A DNA stretch of 31,005 bases, taken from contig DGWX01000011.1 of the NCBI GenBank assembly GCA_002395405.1, positions 1 through 31,005 of the forward strand, in the 5' to 3' direction. Under the pieces are notes generated by a model, which had not been told where the DNA came from, searched no databases, and worked only from the letters and a program-made list of their open reading frames with translations. Every line of letters begins with the position of its first letter. Position 1 is the first letter of the stretch. The DNA comes from Christensenella sp. UBA4247 (GTDB lineage: Bacteria; Bacillota; Clostridia; Christensenellales; CAG-1252). Positions 23,343 through 30,983 of the stretch are shown one piece after another. Position numbers and translations under genes: made by a program.

Positions 23343-24242
23343 ATGAAGAAGCCGTTACTTTGTTTCTTAATATGGATGATCGCGTCGCTTCTTGCGATCG
23401 CGTTTTCCGCGTGTCGGGAACCGATCCGCAATTCTTTGCGCGATTTTTCTTCCGCCGGCGTCGAAACGGCGGAAACTTCGCCGGAAGGCGATCGGAAAGA
23501 GGAAAATTCCGATTCGAATAGCGTAAGCAAGAAAGAAGAGGAAAACGGTTCCGAAGCGCAGGGCGGCCCGCCGGGCGAGGATAACGAAACGGCAAACATC
23601 AATCCAACGGAACCGCCCGAAGACGAGGAAAAACCTTTGAGCGAAGACGGCGCAACCGGCGACGACGCGGCGCCTCCCGTTTCAACGGGCGAAGAAGATC
23701 CCTTTGCGGAAGACCCAAGCGAGCCGAATGCCGATCCGACGGAGGAAAATCGGGTCGCGCCCGATCCCGCGAGCGAAGAGGAGAATGGCGATGGCGATGA
23801 TGGAATAAAAACGGACGTTTCTTCGGGAGAGGAAGGGGAAGAGCCCGGAGCCGTTCTATGCGCTTCTTGCGGGGCGGTTATGCGAAGCGGCGGAAGTCAC
23901 GAGGTAACCTGCCCGCATTATGCTTATTTGTCGGAAGAACCGTTTTTACAAGAACTCATCGGGCGTTTCGGCGGCGTTTTGCAGAATATGGAAAAGGAAT
24001 CGTACGAAAACGCGGCGTATTATCGCTTGGAAGCTGCGTATATGACGAGAACGGACTACGAAGCCGCCGTTGCCGCGCTCGAAGCGCTCCCCGTTTCGTA
24101 TGTTGAAACGACGAGCGGCGCGTGCAGCTACCTATCCGTTGAAAAAGAGGCGGATGGAAAACTTTATTCGATCGAGACGTTTTTCGATTCGGACGGCGAG
24201 TTATATACGGCGACGCTCTCCGCGGAGGTGCTTTCAGCGTAA
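23343..24242 (+). CDS. Lipoprotein with acidic linker and zinc-ribbon-like C-terminal domain
   Basis: The start is ATG 23343 (299 residues): it begins a lipoprotein signal peptide, MKKPLLCFLI with hydrophobic core and FSAC at 21-24 (lipidated Cys24). A longer frame from 23250 would run through the promoter and bury the signal peptide. Residues 25-170 are a Glu/Asp/Pro/Ser-rich, probably disordered spacer. The C-terminal 125 residues begin with C-x2-C-x13-C-x-H (CASCGAVMRS... CPHY), a pattern like a zinc ribbon and unusual for a protein outside the membrane, followed by a mixed alpha/beta region (FLQELIGRFGGVLQNM, then YSIETFFDSDGELYTATL). No family is recognised. The last 9 nt overlap the converging birA gene. 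Confidence 0.7.
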   Translation: MKKPLLCFLIWMIASLLAIAFSACREPIRNSLRDFSSAGVETAETSPEGDRKEENSDSNSVSKKEEENGSEAQGGPPGEDNETANINPTEPPEDEEKPLSEDGATGDDAAPPVSTGEEDPFAEDPSEPNADPTEENRVAPDPASEEENGDGDDGIKTDVSSGEEGEEPGAVLCASCGAVMRSGGSHEVTCPHYAYLSEEPFLQELIGRFGGVLQNMEKESYENAAYYRLEAAYMTRTDYEAAVAALEALPVSYVETTSGACSYLSVEKEADGKLYSIETFFDSDGELYTATLSAEVLSA

Positions 24243-25019
24243 GCGCAGGTGAACTTCTCCCGCAATGAGATCTTCCGTTTCGCCGTTTTCATAAAAGACT
24301 TTTAAGGCGAGATCGTTCGTCAGAGATAAAACTTTCGCTTGCTTTTCGCCGCTTGGTTTGATGACCGTGATCTCGTCTCCCCGTTTCAGATAGCTCGCCC
24401 GAGAATAGGATCGGACGAGCTCTTCTTTATTAAAATTCGCGATCGAATAAAAGAGGCGTTTCGCGATCTCGCCCGCGAGCCGTTCTTTGTCGCAGCGAAC
24501 AAAGGTCGCGATCTTTTCGATCTCTTTCGGGAAACCGCCTTCGGGCACGCTCAAATTGACCCCGATCCCCGCAATGTATCTTCTTTCTTTTCCCGCTTGC
24601 ACGCTTTCGCACAGAATACCGCACAGCTTTTTCCCTTTGAGATAAACGTCGTTTACCCATTTGATCAAGGGTTTTTCTCCCGTTAAATAAGCGACGCTTT
24701 CCCTAACGGCGACCGCCGCGAGATGCGTAACGAAGGGGGCGGCTTCGCCCGGCGATGGCAGGATCGCGCTGAGATAAAGCCCGCCTTCGCTGAAAAAGCC
24801 GCGACCTTGCCTGCCTTTTCCGGCATTTTGCTTATCCGCGATCAAAAGGCAAGGGGAAGCGCCTTCCCGCGCGAGGACTTTTAAGTCTTCGTTTGTGGAA
24901 CCCGTTTCGGAAACGATTTTTACCATCGGTTTTTCAACGCTTTTCCATACGTTTTCCGCTTTCCCGTTCAAGGGACTTTCAAGGGAAGCATATACTTTTT
25001 CGAGGTTTGTTTCGCTCAT
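24234..25019 (-). CDS. birA: Biotin--[biotin carboxyl-carrier protein] ligase, no DNA-binding domain
   Basis: The enzyme makes biotinyl-AMP and attaches biotin to the acceptor lysine of carrier proteins such as AccB. Starting at ATG 25019 it has 261 residues: SETGSTNEDLK (37-47), the adenylate loop GKGRQGRGF (67-75), LIKWVNDVYLKGKKLCGIL (118-136, with the catalytic-type Lys) and an SH3-like C-terminal domain (about 215-261). There is no N-terminal helix-turn-helix, so it should not be a repressor as in E. coli or B. subtilis. An in-frame TTG at 25055 is rejected because the promoter overlaps it. The ATG falls where transcription should begin and lacks a Shine-Dalgarno, suggesting a leaderless message. 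Its stop overlaps the facing lipoprotein gene by 9 nt. Confidence 0.9.
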   Translation of the reverse strand: MSETNLEKVYASLESPLNGKAENVWKSVEKPMVKIVSETGSTNEDLKVLAREGASPCLLIADKQNAGKGRQGRGFFSEGGLYLSAILPSPGEAAPFVTHLAAVAVRESVAYLTGEKPLIKWVNDVYLKGKKLCGILCESVQAGKERRYIAGIGVNLSVPEGGFPKEIEKIATFVRCDKERLAGEIAKRLFYSIANFNKEELVRSYSRASYLKRGDEITVIKPSGEKQAKVLSLTNDLALKVFYENGETEDLIAGEVHLRLR

Positions 25020-25025
25020 AGCTTG

Positions 25026-25055
25026 ATGATACCCGAAAACGCTTTTTCCTGTCAA
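25026..25055 (-). promoter_or_regulatory. Promoter of birA, predicting a leaderless transcript
   Basis: On the minus strand consensus TTGACA (complement of 25050-25055) is followed after 18 bp by TATCAT (complement of 25026-25031). Six bases (CAAGCT) separate this -10 from the A of the ATG at 25019, the normal distance to a transcription start. Confidence 0.65.
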
Positions 25056-25112
25056 TCGTTCCGCCGCCTTTCTCCGCGTTCGCGATCGAGTCGATGCGCT
25101 TCTTTCTTTTGC

Positions 25113-25141
25113 TTGAATAATCGAGCGTTCTATGTTAAAAT
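25113..25141 (+). promoter_or_regulatory. Promoter for the membrane protein gene at 25160
   Basis: TTGAAT (25113-25118), a 17-bp spacer and TAAAAT (25136-25141) preceded by TGT (extended -10). The message would start about 10 nt before the GGAGG site of the gene. Confidence 0.7.
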
Positions 25142-25159
25142 ACTAAATCGGAGGCGAAT

Positions 25160-25573
25160 ATGAAAAAAGCGGAACGTTTTATAAAAGGACTCGGCTTATT
25201 TGTCCTATCGCTTACCTGGGCGGCTCCGAGCACGGCGCTCGGTTTTCTCTTTGCGCTCGTTCTTTTCCCGTTCTCTCGCGTTAAAAAGCACCGCGGAATG
25301 ATCGTTTCGTATCCTTCTTTCTCTTTCTCTTTTCCGCTCGGAGCGTTTTGCTTTTTGTCCGAGAAAGACGCGGAACGGAAGATCTCTTCCTTTTACGGGC
25401 ATTTCGTTTTGTCTTGCGCGTGGGGTCCGTTTTATCTTTTCGTGATCACGATCCCGAATCTTTTGATCAAAATCCCGAAGATCGCGCTTCGCCGCGCCGA
25501 ACGCGGGCTTTCTCCCTCGGATTTTTATCCCGAAAGGCAGGCGGCGGCTCTTGCCGCGCGCTTCGGCGAATAA
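25160..25573 (+). CDS. Small membrane protein of unknown function
   Basis: The 137-residue product starts at an ATG with CGGAGG just upstream. Hydrophobic segments lie at about 11-40 (GLFVLSLTWAAPSTALGFLF), 47-66 (weak) and 80-104 (FVLSCAWGPFYLFVITIPNLL). The stretch SSFYGHFVLSCAWGPFYLFVI resembles, from memory, small clostridial membrane proteins with a HEYGH-type box followed by QS..LGP.YL; here the first His and the Glu are absent (SFYGH), so a metal site, if the family has one, would be broken. The C-terminus (105-137) is basic and amphipathic. It is monocistronic, with its own promoter and terminator. The family link is tentative. Confidence 0.65.
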   Translation: MKKAERFIKGLGLFVLSLTWAAPSTALGFLFALVLFPFSRVKKHRGMIVSYPSFSFSFPLGAFCFLSEKDAERKISSFYGHFVLSCAWGPFYLFVITIPNLLIKIPKIALRRAERGLSPSDFYPERQAAALAARFGE

Positions 25574-25584
25574 CGGATCTTTTC

Positions 25585-25635
25585 GCGCCGCCGAGGCGCT
25601 TTTTTTATTTCGTAAGCGTTTCTTTCGCTTTTTTT
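25585..25635 (+). terminator. Tandem rho-independent terminators
   Basis: GCGCC/GGCGC (25585-25589 with 25595-25599) is followed by seven T. A second weaker stem AAGCG/CGCTT (25614-25618 with 25626-25630) is followed by five more T. Both lie just after the 25160 gene. Confidence 0.75.
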
Positions 25636-25701
25636 AACGCAACCGTAATTTTCCTTAAAAAAACCTATCCGAATTGGCAAAGTTTGCATTTTCCCCTCTC
25701 C

Positions 25702-25755
25702 TTGACAAGTACTTTCTTTTTACTTATAATTATTTAAGGCGCGCTCGAGGCGCGC
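25702..25755 (+). promoter_or_regulatory. Full-consensus sigma-A promoter and 5' hairpin for the 25787 gene
   Basis: TTGACA (25702-25707), 17 bp, TATAAT (25725-25730): a perfect consensus promoter, so strong constitutive expression is expected. The transcript would start near 25737 and open almost at once with the GC-only stem GCGCGC (25739-25744 with 25750-25755, loop TCGAG), a typical 5' stabiliser. AAGGAAAAA precedes the ATG at 25787. Confidence 0.85.
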
Positions 25756-25786
25756 GCATTCGGCAAAAAGCCAAAAGGAAAAAGAT

Positions 25787-28309
25787 ATGCGAAAGAATTC
25801 GGGAAAAACTTTATCGATCGTTCTGAAAGTTGTTGCGGCGGCGATCCTTGTCGCCGCTTTATCCTGCTGCCTTTTCGCTTGCAGAAGAAGAACGGAAAGC
25901 GGGATCTCGTATCTCTCCGTCTTGTCCGATTTCAAAACGGAATATTACGTGGGAGAAGCGCTCGATCCGACGGGAACGTTGAAAGTTACCTACCAAACCG
26001 ATTATTTCGGCGTAACTCCGATTACGGAAGCGATGGTTTCGGGGTTTGACAGCAGCCGCGAGGGCGATTGTACCGTAACCGTCAGTTTCGGCGGAAAATC
26101 CACGACCGTTCTGCTCCGCATCCTTCCTTTGCTCGCAACTTCTCTAACGCTGAACGAAGATACCCTTCCGACCGTTATTTATAAAGGGCAGGGTTTCCCT
26201 GCGGGCGCGACGCTCGGCGCCGTAATGGCGGACGGATCGATTCGGGAGAACGTTCCCGTAACGGCGGATATGATCGGCGGTTTCGATCCGATGAAAACGG
26301 GCGAACAGCTCGTTTCGGTCAGCTATTGCGGGCTTTCCGAATCCTTTTCCGTAACCGTAAAGGAAGATCGGCCGCTGTCGCTCTCGCTTTCCGGCGCGAA
26401 ACCTTCTTACGAAGTCGGCGAAGTGCTGAAAACGGACGGCGCGAAAGTCGTTGTGACTTACGAAAGCGGCAAAACCGCTTCGCAACCGCTGGCGGCGCAA
26501 ATGGTTTCTTCTTTTTCAACGGCGAAAGGCGGCGTGTTCGCGGCGCGCGTAACGCTGTCCGACCTTACTTGCGATTATCCCTATTCCGTCGGGAAAAAGG
26601 CGGTATCGGCTGTTCTCGTTTCTTCTTCGCTTCCTTCCGAAGTGGAAAAAGGAAGCGCGTTTCCGCAGGGCGGGCAAGCGCTCGTTACGTATAACGACGA
26701 AACGCAGGAGACCGTGCCTCTATCCGGTTCGACCGTTAAGGGCTTCGATACCGCGTCTTCCGGTAGCCGTACGGCTGAAATCGAAGTGCAGGGCGTTTCC
26801 GTTTCTTACTCCTATACCGTTTTGAAGGGCGTAACGCAAGGAACGCCTCTCGGCTTTACTTCCGCCGTTTTGCAAGGTTCCTCGTTTGACGGATTCGGCG
26901 AGATCGCCTTCGTTTTCGAAGACGGTTCTTCGGAGAACGTTCCGCTGAGTGACGAACGCGTGTCTCTTTCTTACGACACCTCGAAAACGGGCGAGATCGA
27001 GCAAACGGCTACCTTCCGCGGGCGGAAATATCTTTTTACCGTAACGGTTTATTCGGAAGAAGAGAGAAACGCCGTGGAAGAAATCGCCATTATAGGCTCC
27101 TTTAATCCGATCGTTTACGGCGACGCGCTCGATCTGTCGGGCGTTCTCGTTACCGTTCGCTATAAATATCTCGGTTCGTCGAACGTTGAACTGAAAGAGC
27201 AAATGATCTCCTTTGACGGAGAAACCGCCTTAGAGGGCGACTTTGAAGAGCGGACGGTTACCGTTTCGCTTCTCGGTAAAAGCGCGGAAAGCAGCGTTCG
27301 CGTCCTTTCCGAAGCGTACGCGGCGCGGGTAACGAGCTTGTTTGCGTACGGGCTGCCTCGCGTTGTAAAAGTGGGCGACGAAGCTTCCTTCCCGTCCGCG
27401 ACCCTTACCGCGATCTACGGCGGCGGATATAGCGTCAGGAGCGCGATCCCCCTCTCGGACGGCGTCGTATCCGGATTCGATTCGTCCGAGCCGGCGGAGC
27501 TTTCCCTCTCGATCGCGTACCAAGGCGCGGAAACTTCTTGTTCGATCCGCGTTATTTCCGAAGCGGACGCGGAAAAAGTTACGGACGCCGCGGTTTTGGG
27601 ATTCGCGCCCATCCTCTTTGTGGGAGACGAACTGAAAGAATCCGATCTTGCGGGCGCGACCGTGCGCCTGACTTTCGGCTTCGGCTATTCCGAGCGCGAG
27701 ATCCCGCTCGCTCTCTCGATGCTTTCCGTTCCCGATTTGAACCGCGCGGGGCAAACCGAGATCGGTTTCTCTGCGGAAGGAATCGAAAAAACGCTGACCG
27801 TTACCGTCCGCGCGGCGGAAGAAAAGAACGCTTTGACCGCGATCTCAACGGACGAAATGATAGAATCCACCGTCGGCATTCGCCCCGACTTTTCCAAGAT
27901 CTCGCTGCGGTTGGAATTCGGTTACGGCGCGCGATATGCGCTGATCCCGCTTTCGGATAAGGAAGTGGAAATATCTCCCTTTAAGACGGACGAAACGGGC
28001 ATTGTTCGCGTTTCCGTCAGCTATAAAGGGCTTACGACGTATACGCATATTTCCTTTGCTCCGGCAGGGGGAGAAACGGTGGTAGATAAGATCGAGGTCG
28101 ATGCTTCGTCCGAAACCGAATTCGAAAAAGGAAGCGCGATAGACGGCGTTTGGCTCTTGGTGACCTATTCGTCGGGCATGACCGAGCGCGTTCGCGTAAC
28201 GGCGGACGAAGCGCCCGATTTCCAAACGGCGGAGGCGGGAAGTTTCTCGATCACGCTGACTTTCGGCGGGAAAACGGCGGTGTATTCCTATACCGTGCTC
28301 GCAGCGTAA
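25787..28309 (+). CDS. Surface lipoprotein built of group-3 bacterial Ig-like repeats
   Basis: The 840-residue product has a long signal sequence (basic MRKNSGKTLSIVLK, then a hydrophobic run to about 31) with cysteines at 27, 28 and 32; the likely lipobox is LFAC ending at Cys32, with Phe an unusual residue in it. The rest is about ten tandem domains of 75-90 residues with the Big_3-type plan: a strand start like FKTEYYVGEALDPTGTLKVTY, a V/IPL..MVSGFD box, and a strand end like CTVTVSFGGKSTTVLL. Related boxes recur at MIGGFDP, MVSSFS, VKGFDTAS and VVSGFDSS. No enzyme motif is seen; a role in adhesion or wall binding is inferred. It is driven by a full-consensus promoter and is collinear in its C-terminal half with the paralogue at 28666. 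Confidence 0.82.
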   Translation: MRKNSGKTLSIVLKVVAAAILVAALSCCLFACRRRTESGISYLSVLSDFKTEYYVGEALDPTGTLKVTYQTDYFGVTPITEAMVSGFDSSREGDCTVTVSFGGKSTTVLLRILPLLATSLTLNEDTLPTVIYKGQGFPAGATLGAVMADGSIRENVPVTADMIGGFDPMKTGEQLVSVSYCGLSESFSVTVKEDRPLSLSLSGAKPSYEVGEVLKTDGAKVVVTYESGKTASQPLAAQMVSSFSTAKGGVFAARVTLSDLTCDYPYSVGKKAVSAVLVSSSLPSEVEKGSAFPQGGQALVTYNDETQETVPLSGSTVKGFDTASSGSRTAEIEVQGVSVSYSYTVLKGVTQGTPLGFTSAVLQGSSFDGFGEIAFVFEDGSSENVPLSDERVSLSYDTSKTGEIEQTATFRGRKYLFTVTVYSEEERNAVEEIAIIGSFNPIVYGDALDLSGVLVTVRYKYLGSSNVELKEQMISFDGETALEGDFEERTVTVSLLGKSAESSVRVLSEAYAARVTSLFAYGLPRVVKVGDEASFPSATLTAIYGGGYSVRSAIPLSDGVVSGFDSSEPAELSLSIAYQGAETSCSIRVISEADAEKVTDAAVLGFAPILFVGDELKESDLAGATVRLTFGFGYSEREIPLALSMLSVPDLNRAGQTEIGFSAEGIEKTLTVTVRAAEEKNALTAISTDEMIESTVGIRPDFSKISLRLEFGYGARYALIPLSDKEVEISPFKTDETGIVRVSVSYKGLTTYTHISFAPAGGETVVDKIEVDASSETEFEKGSAIDGVWLLVTYSSGMTERVRVTADEAPDFQTAEAGSFSITLTFGGKTAVYSYTVLAA

Positions 28310-28331
28310 AAAGGGGCGCGGGGAGGAAAGG

Positions 28332-28607
28332 ATAATAGGCGATTCCTCGGCTGGCGCGCTATGAGGCTCCGCCTCTATGCGGACCTACGAATGCTCCCGC
28401 ATTCTCCGTTACGGCGATCCCTCGGTGTTGCTACGGAATGACGAATAGAAGCGGGAGCAGGGCGCTGGGGGTTGAGAATAATAGGCGATCCCTCCGCGAT
28501 GGTCGGGATGACAGTATAGTGACAGTATAGTGGCAGTTATAGATTGTCATACCGAGCGGAGCGTTCTGAAGAACGCGAAGTCGAGTGTATCGCGAATTAT
28601 ACAAATA
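28332..28607. repeat. Dispersed palindromic repeat cluster, upstream copy
   Basis: The 356-nt gap 28310-28665 has no gene. It holds two copies of ATAATAGGCGAT[T/C]CCTC (28332-28349 and 28479-28494) plus a partial one near 28420. It also holds a 61-bp unit (28545-28605) that recurs at 30922-30983 with few changes. TCGGGATGACA (28503-28513) and TGTCATACCGA (28545-28555) form an inverted repeat around a tandem repeat, and a GCGTTC/GAACGC hairpin sits at 28561-28576. Other hairpins are GAATGC/GCATTC near 28391-28406 and an AGGC/GCCT stem near 28364-28374. Confidence 0.8.
28509..28542 (+). repeat. Three tandem copies of an 11-12 bp unit
   Basis: TGACAGTATAG occurs twice in exact tandem (28509-28519 and 28520-28530), followed by the variant TGGCAGTTATAG (28531-28542). 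The array fills the spacer between the arms of the dispersed repeat's inverted repeat. Confidence 0.85.
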
Positions 28608-28665
28608 AGGGCGGGTCGGTCGAGATCGAAAGGGTCGCCTGCAAAAACGAAAAGAAAAAGAGACT

Positions 28666-30768
28666 ATGAAACTGAAAGAATTGTTAAAAGTGTCCGCTTG
28701 GACGAAAATGCAAAAAACGATCGCGATCGCGCTATGCGCCGCGCTCGTAATCGGACTCGCGCTCGGGCTGTCGCTCGGGCTGACCCTTCCCATAAAAAGC
28801 GTAACCGCGGAAGGAGAGGCGATCCTGCTTGCGGGAGAGCCTTACGAGGGCGGGCTTTTCCTCTCCGTAAAGCGAAGATCGGGAAAAGAAACGCGCATGG
28901 AAGTAAAGCCCTATATGCTCTCTTCCTTCGATAGCGCGGAAGAAGGCGAACGGGACGTAACGGTTACCTATAAAGACCGCAAAATTCCCGCAAAGATCCG
29001 CGTTGTGGCGCTTTCCGAAACGGTTTGCGCCGTCCGCGAAGGCAGTATGAAAACGCAATACGAGCCGAAAGAGGAAGTTTCCACAAGTGGAATATTGGAC
29101 TTGTATTATAATAACACCCCCTTCCGCTCTTTCCCCATTACGCCCGAAATGATCGAAGGATTCGATTCTTCCCTCAGCGGGGATTACGAGGCAAGAGTCG
29201 TTTTCCGAGGGGAAATTTCCTGCGTTTACCGTTATACGGTAATGAAGCGGATCAAGAGCCTGCAATCGGTCGGAAAGCTATACGCCGAGCAGGGCGCGCC
29301 CCTAACGAAAGAGAACGTGATGGGAAGCGGCGTGATCTCCGTTACTTATACGGACGATACTTCCGAGACTGTGTCTTTATACAACGAGTTCGTTTCGATT
29401 TTGACGCAGAAGCTCGAAGAGAGGGATTCGAATTATCAAACGACGATCGAGCTGTCGTATCGTGGCGAAACCTTCGAATTCGAGGCGGAAGCGTATCTCA
29501 AAGGGCAGCAATTCGAAGTGGAGAGCTTGCTTTTGAGCCTTCCGAAAACCGTGTATAAAGTCGGGGAGTCGGTTCCGCTCGAATCGGTGGTTTTGTCCGC
29601 AAAATACAAGTATTACGACGGGTTCGCCCTCGTTTCGGTTTCCCCCTCGATGGTTTCGCACCCCGGCGCTTTCGAGGAGCCGGCTTCCTCGCTTACGTTT
29701 ACCGTAACGTATAGAAATCGATCGATTTCGGAAACGCTGCGCGTCGTATCGGAAGAAGAGGCTGCCCAAATAACCTCGATCGCAACCGATTGGCGCGGCT
29801 CGCCGGACGGATCGCTCTCTCTCGGAGACGAGCTGAATTTCGAGGGCGCGGTTTTGACCGTGACGCGCGGCTACGGTTATTCCACCCAAAAAATCCCCCT
29901 GACAGCCGAAATGGTCTCGGGCTACGATCCTTCCACGCCCGGCGCGCAAACGCTGACTCTCTCTTACGAGGGGGTCATAGGCGAAGTATGGATCAACGTG
30001 GTATCGCAAAGCGATTCCGACCTCGTAACGAAGATCGAATCGGTCAGCGGCTGGCAGGATCTGACGTATAAAACCGATCCGGCGCTCGTTTTGCCCGAAG
30101 ACGCGGGGATCCTCGTGGAATTCGGTTACGGCGCGCGGCGAGAGCTCGTTCCGCTTACCGCGGATGGCGTTTCGATCTCGGGCTTTTCGCCGGGGGTCGC
30201 GGGGCGGCAAACGCTGACGATCTCGTATAAGGGAAAAAGCGTTTCGCTCGATATTATCGTCAAAGACGATACCGTGGAAGGATTGACGGGGATTTCCGTT
30301 TCCGCCGCGGAGTATAAGGTGGGCGAAGAATTCGACCCCGAGCGCTGCCTCGTTTCGCTTGAATACGCAAGCGGAAAAACGGCGCAGCAAAAGACGCTTG
30401 CCGAGCTTATGGAACTCGGCGCCACGTACGAAACCGATTTCAACGGCGCCTCCGCCGGTAGCTATTACGTTACGGTCGTTTTCGGCGATTTTTCGGCGGG
30501 AAATTGGATCTACGTAAGAACGGTAGGCCGCGTTGCCAGCGGCTTGAATTTGGACGTTTCCGGCGGCAAAACCGTCTATTCGGTGGGCGAGGCGCTCGAT
30601 CTTACGGGAATAGAACTGTATGTAAACTATTCGGATGGTTCGGCTGAAAAAGTTACGCTGACGTTCGATATGGTCGCGAATTTCGATACGGCTACCGCGG
30701 GCGGCCCCTTCTTTGCTACCGTTTCGTATGACGGTATGATTACGAACTACGCTTATACCGTGGAATAA
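28666..30768 (+). CDS. Membrane-anchored surface protein of Ig-like repeats, paralogue of the 25787 product
   Basis: The 700-residue protein has an N-terminal signal-anchor (about 16-42, IAIALCAALVIGLALGLSLG) without a lipobox cysteine after it, so it should be held by the helix or released, unlike its lipoprotein paralogue. About eight Ig-like domains follow, with the same boxes (MLSSFDSAEEG, MIEGFDSSLSG, MVSGYDPSTPG, MVANFDTATAG). Domain order in the middle matches the 25787 protein: the KYKYYDG domain, the GYGYSTQKIPL domain and the EFGYGARRELVPL domain align with KYKYLGS, GFGYSEREIPL and EFGYGARYALIPL, including the V-[VI]-S-x-x-x-A-x-x-[VI]-T-like linkers. The ribosome binding site is weak (AAAGAG). 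The gene lies between two copies of the dispersed repeat. Confidence 0.8.
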   Translation: MKLKELLKVSAWTKMQKTIAIALCAALVIGLALGLSLGLTLPIKSVTAEGEAILLAGEPYEGGLFLSVKRRSGKETRMEVKPYMLSSFDSAEEGERDVTVTYKDRKIPAKIRVVALSETVCAVREGSMKTQYEPKEEVSTSGILDLYYNNTPFRSFPITPEMIEGFDSSLSGDYEARVVFRGEISCVYRYTVMKRIKSLQSVGKLYAEQGAPLTKENVMGSGVISVTYTDDTSETVSLYNEFVSILTQKLEERDSNYQTTIELSYRGETFEFEAEAYLKGQQFEVESLLLSLPKTVYKVGESVPLESVVLSAKYKYYDGFALVSVSPSMVSHPGAFEEPASSLTFTVTYRNRSISETLRVVSEEEAAQITSIATDWRGSPDGSLSLGDELNFEGAVLTVTRGYGYSTQKIPLTAEMVSGYDPSTPGAQTLTLSYEGVIGEVWINVVSQSDSDLVTKIESVSGWQDLTYKTDPALVLPEDAGILVEFGYGARRELVPLTADGVSISGFSPGVAGRQTLTISYKGKSVSLDIIVKDDTVEGLTGISVSAAEYKVGEEFDPERCLVSLEYASGKTAQQKTLAELMELGATYETDFNGASAGSYYVTVVFGDFSAGNWIYVRTVGRVASGLNLDVSGGKTVYSVGEALDLTGIELYVNYSDGSAEKVTLTFDMVANFDTATAGGPFFATVSYDGMITNYAYTVE

Positions 30769-30781
30769 TGTTTTCGTTCTT

Positions 30782-30809
30782 TTCCCCCTTTTCAGGGGGA
30801 ATTTTTTTT
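30782..30809 (+). terminator. Rho-independent terminator after the second Ig-like protein gene
   Basis: TTCCCCC (30782-30788) pairs perfectly with GGGGGAA (30795-30801), loop TTTTCA, followed by eight T. Confidence 0.92.
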
Positions 30810-30849
30810 ATTCGCCGTTCCGCTCTTCGCCAAGCGCGGAACGGCGAAT
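30810..30849. repeat. Perfect 14-bp inverted repeat next to the terminator
   Basis: ATTCGCCGTTCCGC (30810-30823) and GCGGAACGGCGAAT (30836-30849) are exact complements around a 12-nt loop. There is no T-run after it on either strand, so it is not an obvious terminator; it may be part of the adjacent dispersed repeat or a REP-like cruciform. Confidence 0.85.
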
Positions 30850-30877
30850 GAAGGAAAGCCCGTCAGGGGAAGCAGGG

Positions 30878-30983
30878 AATAATAGGCGATTCCTCGGATA
30901 CCTCGGAATGACAATAAAAAATGTCATACCGAGCGGAGCATTCTAAAAGAATGCGAAGTCGAGCGTATCGCGAATTATAGAAA
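30878..30983. repeat. Dispersed palindromic repeat, downstream copy
   Basis: AATAATAGGCGATTCCTCGG (30878-30897) is followed by CTCGGAATGACA (30902-30913) and, after eight bases, its near-complement TGTCATACCGAG (30922-30933), then the 62-bp unit (30922-30983) shared with 28545-28605. The internal hairpin is GCATTCT/AGAATGC (30938-30954). The copy is in the same orientation as the one at 28332-28607. Similar sequence may continue past 30983; the window ends at 31005. Confidence 0.8.

Noticed and set aside
25020..25055. TTG start 12 codons upstream in birA
   Set aside because: The codon lies inside the -35 box of the predicted promoter, so it would not be in the transcript.
29377..30390. Minus-strand open frame of 337 codons
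   Set aside because: It is antisense to the Ig-like repeat gene; composition is typical of a shadow frame.
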